From: Deltaproteobacteria bacterium
Lineage (GTDB): Bacteria; Desulfobacterota; Desulfobulbia; Desulfobulbales; Desulfurivibrionaceae
Assembly (NCBI GenBank): GCA_026388735.1
Contig: JAPLJG010000003.1
Span: forward strand, 1 to 64,000
Length of the DNA: 64,000 nucleotides
Direction: 5' to 3'
The translations under genes and the position numbers were made by a program. The notes beneath the pieces were generated by a model. It made no database searches. It saw only the letters and a list, made by a program, of their open reading frames with translations, and had not been told where the DNA came from. Positions within the stretch are counted from its first letter, which is position 1; every line of letters begins with the position of its first letter. Shown one piece after another: positions 58,158 to 64,000 of this stretch.

Positions 58158-58436
58158 ATGGAAGCAGAGGTTCAAGTTCGGCAAAGCGCCACATTCAGAC
58201 GGGCGTACAAACGCCTGCATCCGAAACAGAAAGCGGATGTGGATGATGCCGTAACCGAGATTGTGCACGACCCGTCCGTTGGCGAGGCCAAGAAGGGGGA
58301 TCTGGCCGGGGTATATGTATACAAGTTCAAATGCTGTGGACAGCTCACCTTGCTTGCCTATGAATTTGACCCGGGAACCCGGCTACTCTTGCTGCTGGGC
58401 TCGCATGAAAATTTCTACCGTGACTTGAAACGATAG
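58158..58436 (+). CDS. RelE/ParE family toxin
   Basis: VRQSATFRRAYKRLHPKQKADVDDAVTEIVHDPSVGEAKKGDLAGVYVYKFKCCGQLTLLAYEFD...LLLLGSHENFYRDLKR. Confidence 0.9.
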   Translation: MEAEVQVRQSATFRRAYKRLHPKQKADVDDAVTEIVHDPSVGEAKKGDLAGVYVYKFKCCGQLTLLAYEFDPGTRLLLLLGSHENFYRDLKR

Positions 58437-58596
58437 CCCATCAGCATGCCCACCCGCCCACAGACTCAGCCCTCCCTTGACTTCTCATGCCAATTCGGAT
58501 ATGAATACCTGTTTTTCGGCCATTTTTCTCTGATTGGCGCATTTTCCCTGCGGAAACGCTCGGGTATTTTTATCTTCGGTGCAGGTGAGGCAAGCG

Positions 58597-59877
58597 ATGA
58601 GCATTCAGGCCCTGAAAGGCTTTAAGGATATTCTCCCCGACGAGGTTGGGGTCTGGCAGCATATCGAGGCAACAGCCAGAGATATCTTTCAGCGCTTCGG
58701 CTTCACCGAGATTCGAGTGCCGATCCTGGAAAAGACCGAGCTGTTCGCCCGGTCCATCGGCGAAGCCACTGATATCGTCGAAAAAGAGATGTACTGCTTT
58801 ACCGACCGCAACGGGGATTCGATCACCATGCGGCCGGAAGGCACCGCCTCGGTGCTGCGCGCCTTTATCGAGCATGGCCTGCAGGCCAAACTGCCGGTGC
58901 AGCGGCTCTATACCATCGGCCCCATGTTCCGGCACGAGCGGCCGCAGAAGGGAAGGTTGCGCCAGTTTCACCAGATGAGCGTTGAGGTGTTGGGCTTGGA
59001 TCATCCCCGGTTGGATGCCGAGCTGATCGCCATGGGCTGGCTGATCCTTGAAGAGCTTGGCCTGACCACAAGCCTGCAAATCAACTCCCTGGGCTGTCCG
59101 GCCTGTCGGCCCGGTTACAAAGAAGCCCTGGTGAATTTCCTGGCCACCCGCAAGGAGCATATCTGCGAAGATTGCCAGCGGCGCAGCCAAACCAATCCGC
59201 TGAGGGTGCTGGACTGCAAGAGCAGCCATTGCCAGGAGCAGTATGTGAACGCGCCTGCCATTATCGACCATCTCTGCCCAGGCTGCGGTGAGCATTTCAC
59301 CCAAACCAAAGCAAGCCTTGATCTCCTGGCGGTTCCCTACACGGTGAACCCGTTCATGGTCCGCGGCCTTGACTACTACACCCGCACCACCTTTGAGCTG
59401 ATCACCGATGCCCTGGGCGCCCAGAGCGCGGTGGGAGCGGGGGGGCGCTATGACGGCCTGGTGGAGCAATTGGGCGGAGCCAAGAACATGCCCGGCATCG
59501 GCTTTGCCATGGGCATGGAACGGCTGGCCCTCCTGCTGAGTCAGCAGAACGCAGACGCCTGCCCTGAGACCGCCACAGACCTTTTTGTCGCCGCCCTGGG
59601 CGAGGAGGCCGCAGTCCGGGCATTTCCCCTGGTGCACCTCCTGAGACGGAAAGGGTTACAGGTGGCCATGGACCTTGAGGGCAAGAGCCTGAAAAGCCAG
59701 ATGAAGCAGGCGGACCGGGCCAAGGCCCGCTTCGTCCTCATTTTGGGCGAGGAGGAGCTCGCCAAGGGCGAAGCAGTGCTGCGGGATATGACCAGCAAGG
59801 AGCAGCAGCAACTGCCGCTAGCAGGGGCGCAAGAGGCCTTGTGCGCGATGTTGATTGCGGCTGTCGCGCAACGATAA
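58597..59877 (+). CDS. hisS: Histidyl-tRNA synthetase
   Basis: LKGFKDILPDEVGVWQHIEATARDIFQRFGFTEIRVPILEKTELFARSIGEATDIVEKEMY; GLDYYTRTTFE; GGRYDGLVEQLGG. Confidence 0.98.
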   Translation: MSIQALKGFKDILPDEVGVWQHIEATARDIFQRFGFTEIRVPILEKTELFARSIGEATDIVEKEMYCFTDRNGDSITMRPEGTASVLRAFIEHGLQAKLPVQRLYTIGPMFRHERPQKGRLRQFHQMSVEVLGLDHPRLDAELIAMGWLILEELGLTTSLQINSLGCPACRPGYKEALVNFLATRKEHICEDCQRRSQTNPLRVLDCKSSHCQEQYVNAPAIIDHLCPGCGEHFTQTKASLDLLAVPYTVNPFMVRGLDYYTRTTFELITDALGAQSAVGAGGRYDGLVEQLGGAKNMPGIGFAMGMERLALLLSQQNADACPETATDLFVAALGEEAAVRAFPLVHLLRRKGLQVAMDLEGKSLKSQMKQADRAKARFVLILGEEELAKGEAVLRDMTSKEQQQLPLAGAQEALCAMLIAAVAQR

Positions 59878-59891
59878 AGATATATCCCGAA

Positions 59892-60016
59892 GTTCCCTCT
59901 CCCCTCGGAGTCTACGCTTACCTGCGGGGGAGGGCCAGGGTGGGGGGTTCTGCCACATCTGACTTAGTCTGCAACGTCACCCACCCCCGACCCCTCCCGT
60001 CAAGGGAGGGGAGGAC
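59892..60016. repeat. GC-rich intergenic repeat, copy 1
   Basis: GGGGGAGGGCCAGGGTGGGGGG ... CACCCACCCCCGACCCCTCCCGTCAAGGGAGGGG. Confidence 0.6.
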
Positions 60017-60081
60017 AGGCAAAACCGAATAAATTCGAGTTTTTCACTCTTCATTTTTCACTACCAAAAAGGAGCAGTCCT

Positions 60082-61866
<1,785 letters not shown>

Positions 61867-61871
61867 GCAGC

Positions 61872-61911
61872 TTCTCGCTGAAAGCTGATAGCTGTCAGCT
61901 TTCAGCGAGAA
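61872..61911. repeat. Perfect 17-bp inverted repeat between convergent aspS and HEAT-repeat gene
   Basis: TTCTCGCTGAAAGCTGA-TAGCTG-TCAGCTTTCAGCGAGAA. Confidence 0.85.
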
Positions 61912-62284
61912 TATCCGCCACCATCTCCCGGATCTGCGGCTCCGGGTCATCGGCCAGGAGCTTAATGTGGGCTACCGCCTCGGGGGTGCCGATGATGGCC
62001 AGCAGGTTCACAGCCTCGCCGCGCATCCAGGGGGTTGCCTCGGCCAGCACCGGGAGCAGGGCCGGGATGGCCAGCGTCACCTCCTGCGGTCGCGACGCCT
62101 TCAGCTCTTCAAAAAGCACCGCCATTCCCATCCGCACCATAAACCGCTCATCACGCAACAACTCGCCGCTTAGGGCATAGAGCGAAGCGTCCTGCTTAAA
62201 CATGGCCATGATGTTCTCCACATGGCCCATCTCAAGAAAATCGGCGATAACCGTGATTAATTCCGCCTGCTCTTTTTCGTGCAT
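61895..62284 (-). CDS. HEAT-repeat protein
   Basis: LLRDERFMVRMGMAVLFEELKASRPQEVTLAIPALLPVLAEATPWMRGEAVNLLAIIGTPEAVAHIKLLADDPEPQIREMVADILAES. Confidence 0.85.
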   Translation of the reverse strand: MHEKEQAELITVIADFLEMGHVENIMAMFKQDASLYALSGELLRDERFMVRMGMAVLFEELKASRPQEVTLAIPALLPVLAEATPWMRGEAVNLLAIIGTPEAVAHIKLLADDPEPQIREMVADILAES

Positions 62285-62300
62285 GGGTGTTCCTTTGGCT

Positions 62301-62978
62301 TCAAACGCCAGCCTCGGGAATAAGCTCCCTGAAGGTGACCACCGAGGGGTAATCATCCGAGTGGGCAACCGGCTTACGGCTGCTGGGACGGGCGACAAAG
62401 ATGAGAAAGCCCATCCCGTAAATCCGGGCAGAGGCCAACACCTTTGCGGTATCAGCGGCCAGCATGGTTCTTTTTTTATCATAGCCCAGCATCACTTCCA
62501 GCCCTTGCCAGAAGACCGGGTCTTCTTTGGCCATCCCAACCTCCTCCGCGCAGATGATTCGGTCGAAATAACCTGCCAACGCTGTTTTTTCCATCTTGAT
62601 GGCCAGGGTCTTGCTGTGGGCGTTGGTCACCAGATAGATTTTCTTGCCGGCCTCGCGGCAGAACTTGAGAAAAGCAATGACGTGGGGATGCACCCCGATG
62701 AGGTGATTGATCTTCATCTTAAGGGCCGGGATGTCGAGACCCAACTCGTTGGACCAGAAATCCAGGTCGGTCCAGGCCAGGGTGCCCTCGCGACCCTTGT
62801 ACCGGGCCAGCATTTCAAGCCTTGCCTCGTCGATGGAGAGATCGTGCTCCAGGGCATAGTGCTCCGGCACATAATGCTCCCAAAAATAATCGTCAAAATG
62901 GCGGTCCAGCAGGGTGCCGTCCATGTCCAGCAGGACAGTGTCTATGGCCTGCCAATCCAACAGTGGTGTTTTTGTCAT
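62301..62978 (-). CDS. HAD-family GMP/IMP nucleotidase (YrfG-like)
   Basis: DTVLLDMDGTLLDRHFDDYFWEHYVPEHYA...IYLVTNAHSKTLAIKMEKT...DRIICAEEVGMAKEDPVFW. Confidence 0.88.
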   Translation of the reverse strand: MTKTPLLDWQAIDTVLLDMDGTLLDRHFDDYFWEHYVPEHYALEHDLSIDEARLEMLARYKGREGTLAWTDLDFWSNELGLDIPALKMKINHLIGVHPHVIAFLKFCREAGKKIYLVTNAHSKTLAIKMEKTALAGYFDRIICAEEVGMAKEDPVFWQGLEVMLGYDKKRTMLAADTAKVLASARIYGMGFLIFVARPSSRKPVAHSDDYPSVVTFRELIPEAGV

Positions 62979-63000
62979 ATGCGCTCATCAGGTCAAAAAA

Positions 63001-63110
63001 TCCCCTCCCCCCGGGTGGGGGAGGGTTAGGGAGAGGGGGAAATAGCTAGGGAATAGGCAGGTTGCGACTTCACCCTCCCCCCGGCCCCCTCCCGTCAAGG
63101 GAGGGGGAGT
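63001..63110. repeat. GC-rich intergenic repeat, copy 2
   Basis: GGGGGAGGGTTAGGGAGAGGGGG ... CACCCTCCCCCCGGCCCCCTCCCGTCAAGGGAGGGG; same orientation as copy 1. Confidence 0.6.
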
Positions 63111-63135
63111 CAATTTAGCAGAGTATTACAAGAGG

Positions 63136-64000
63136 CTATTTATCCAGGTCCCTATGAAACAGCTTCACCGGCCATTTCCCACCGGATAGATGCCGGTGGA
63201 TCTCCTCGGCCACCGCCACGGAGCGGTGTTTCCCGCCGGTGCAACCAACAGCGATGGTAAGGTAGGCCTTGCCAGCCTGCTCAAATTCCGGAAGCAAAAA
63301 ATCAAGCAGGGCAAAGAGGTGGACGAGAAATTGGCTGCCGCTGGCATTGTCCAGGGCATGGGCGGCCACCGCCGCATCCAGGCCGGTTTTTTCCTTAAGC
63401 TCCGCCACATAGTAGGGGTTTGGCAAAAAGCGAACATCAAACAACAGGTCTGCCTCGCTTGGCAGGCCGTGCTTATGGCCAAAGGAGAGGATGTTGATCC
63501 GCAGGTCGGCAACCGGGGAGGCGTCGTGCAACAGAAGCTTTTGCCGTAGCTCGGTGGGGGTGAGGCTGCTGGTGTCAATCACCCGATCGGCCAGTTGGCG
63601 AAGTCCGGCCAGCCGTTTTTTCTCCGAGGAGATTCCGTCCTGAACCAAGCCAACCTGGGCCAGGGGATGGGCGCGGCGCAGCTGGCTATACCGGCGGAGC
63701 AGGACCGTATCGTTTGCCTCAAGAAAAATGATCTGCGCCAAGGTGGCCTTGGGTTGAATCTCCTTCAGAACTCCGGCCAGGGCCGGGGCAAGCTCGACAT
63801 CCCTGGCATCCATGACCAGGGCCAGGCGGTGCGGGCCGTCTGCCCGCCGGGCCATGCCGTCGAGCAGGGGCAGGAGGAGGAAAACCGGGAGATTGTCGAT
63901 GCACAAAAACCCTGCATCCTCAAAAACATTGAGGGCCGTGGACTTGCCTGCCCCGGAAAGGCCGGTGATGATGGTCAGGGTCAGGGGGTGGTTGCTGGTT
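63136..64000 (-). CDS. rapZ: RNase adapter protein RapZ (5' end beyond the window)
   Basis: LTLTIITGLSGAGKSTALNVFEDAGFLCIDNLPVFLLLPLL...VMDARD...FLEANDTVLLRRYSQLRRAHPL...SFGHKHGLPSEADLLFDVRFLPNPYYV...VGCTGGKHRSVAVAE. Confidence 0.97.
   Translation of the reverse strand, partial: TSNHPLTLTIITGLSGAGKSTALNVFEDAGFLCIDNLPVFLLLPLLDGMARRADGPHRLALVMDARDVELAPALAGVLKEIQPKATLAQIIFLEANDTVLLRRYSQLRRAHPLAQVGLVQDGISSEKKRLAGLRQLADRVIDTSSLTPTELRQKLLLHDASPVADLRINILSFGHKHGLPSEADLLFDVRFLPNPYYVAELKEKTGLDAAVAAHALDNASGSQFLVHLFALLDFLLPEFEQAGKAYLTIAVGCTGGKHRSVAVAEEIHRHLSGGKWPVKLFHRDLDK

Noticed and set aside
59892-60016. Possible CRISPR-like repeat
   Set aside because: No regularly spaced repeat/spacer unit; it is one palindromic GC-rich element with a second copy 3 kb away.

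Overview
The window looks like chromosomal core sequence from a Gram-negative, GC-rich deltaproteobacterium. A Desulfobulbales-like sulfur/metal-cycling lineage is my inference from gene content; no taxonomic search was possible. Recognisable content: a K+ channel fused to a receiver domain; holB, a PSP1-domain gene and metG; a MinD/FlhG-like, YggT, DivIVA, DUF167 cluster; mutS; a cell-wall amidase; an HD-GYP response regulator; a 13-haem c-type cytochrome with a sigma-54 activator; a glutamate synthase-like oxidoreductase; cheX-like; an F1F0 ATP synthase operon without subunits a and c; alaS-recA-cinA; mtaB; pyk; mnmA; a U32 peptidase; an ASKHA/2Fe-2S corrinoid-activator-like protein; parS/parA/parB; pyrK/pyrD; hisS; aspS; and rapZ at the right edge. 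The main accessory region is 53.9-58.4 kb. It packs five toxin-antitoxin-type modules into about 4.5 kb. In three of them the toxin gene is visibly broken (HigB internal deletion, BrnT with two frameshifts, BrnT N-terminal truncation) while the antitoxin ORF is intact. Other highlights are a near-consensus -24/-12 promoter in front of the 13-haem cytochrome, two parS sites with two perfect 15-bp hairpins next to parA, an apparent frameshift at the 5' end of the PSP1 gene, a split phosphotransferase/P-loop kinase pair, and several families of intergenic palindromic repeats. No rRNA, tRNA, CRISPR array, prophage or complete IS element was recognised.
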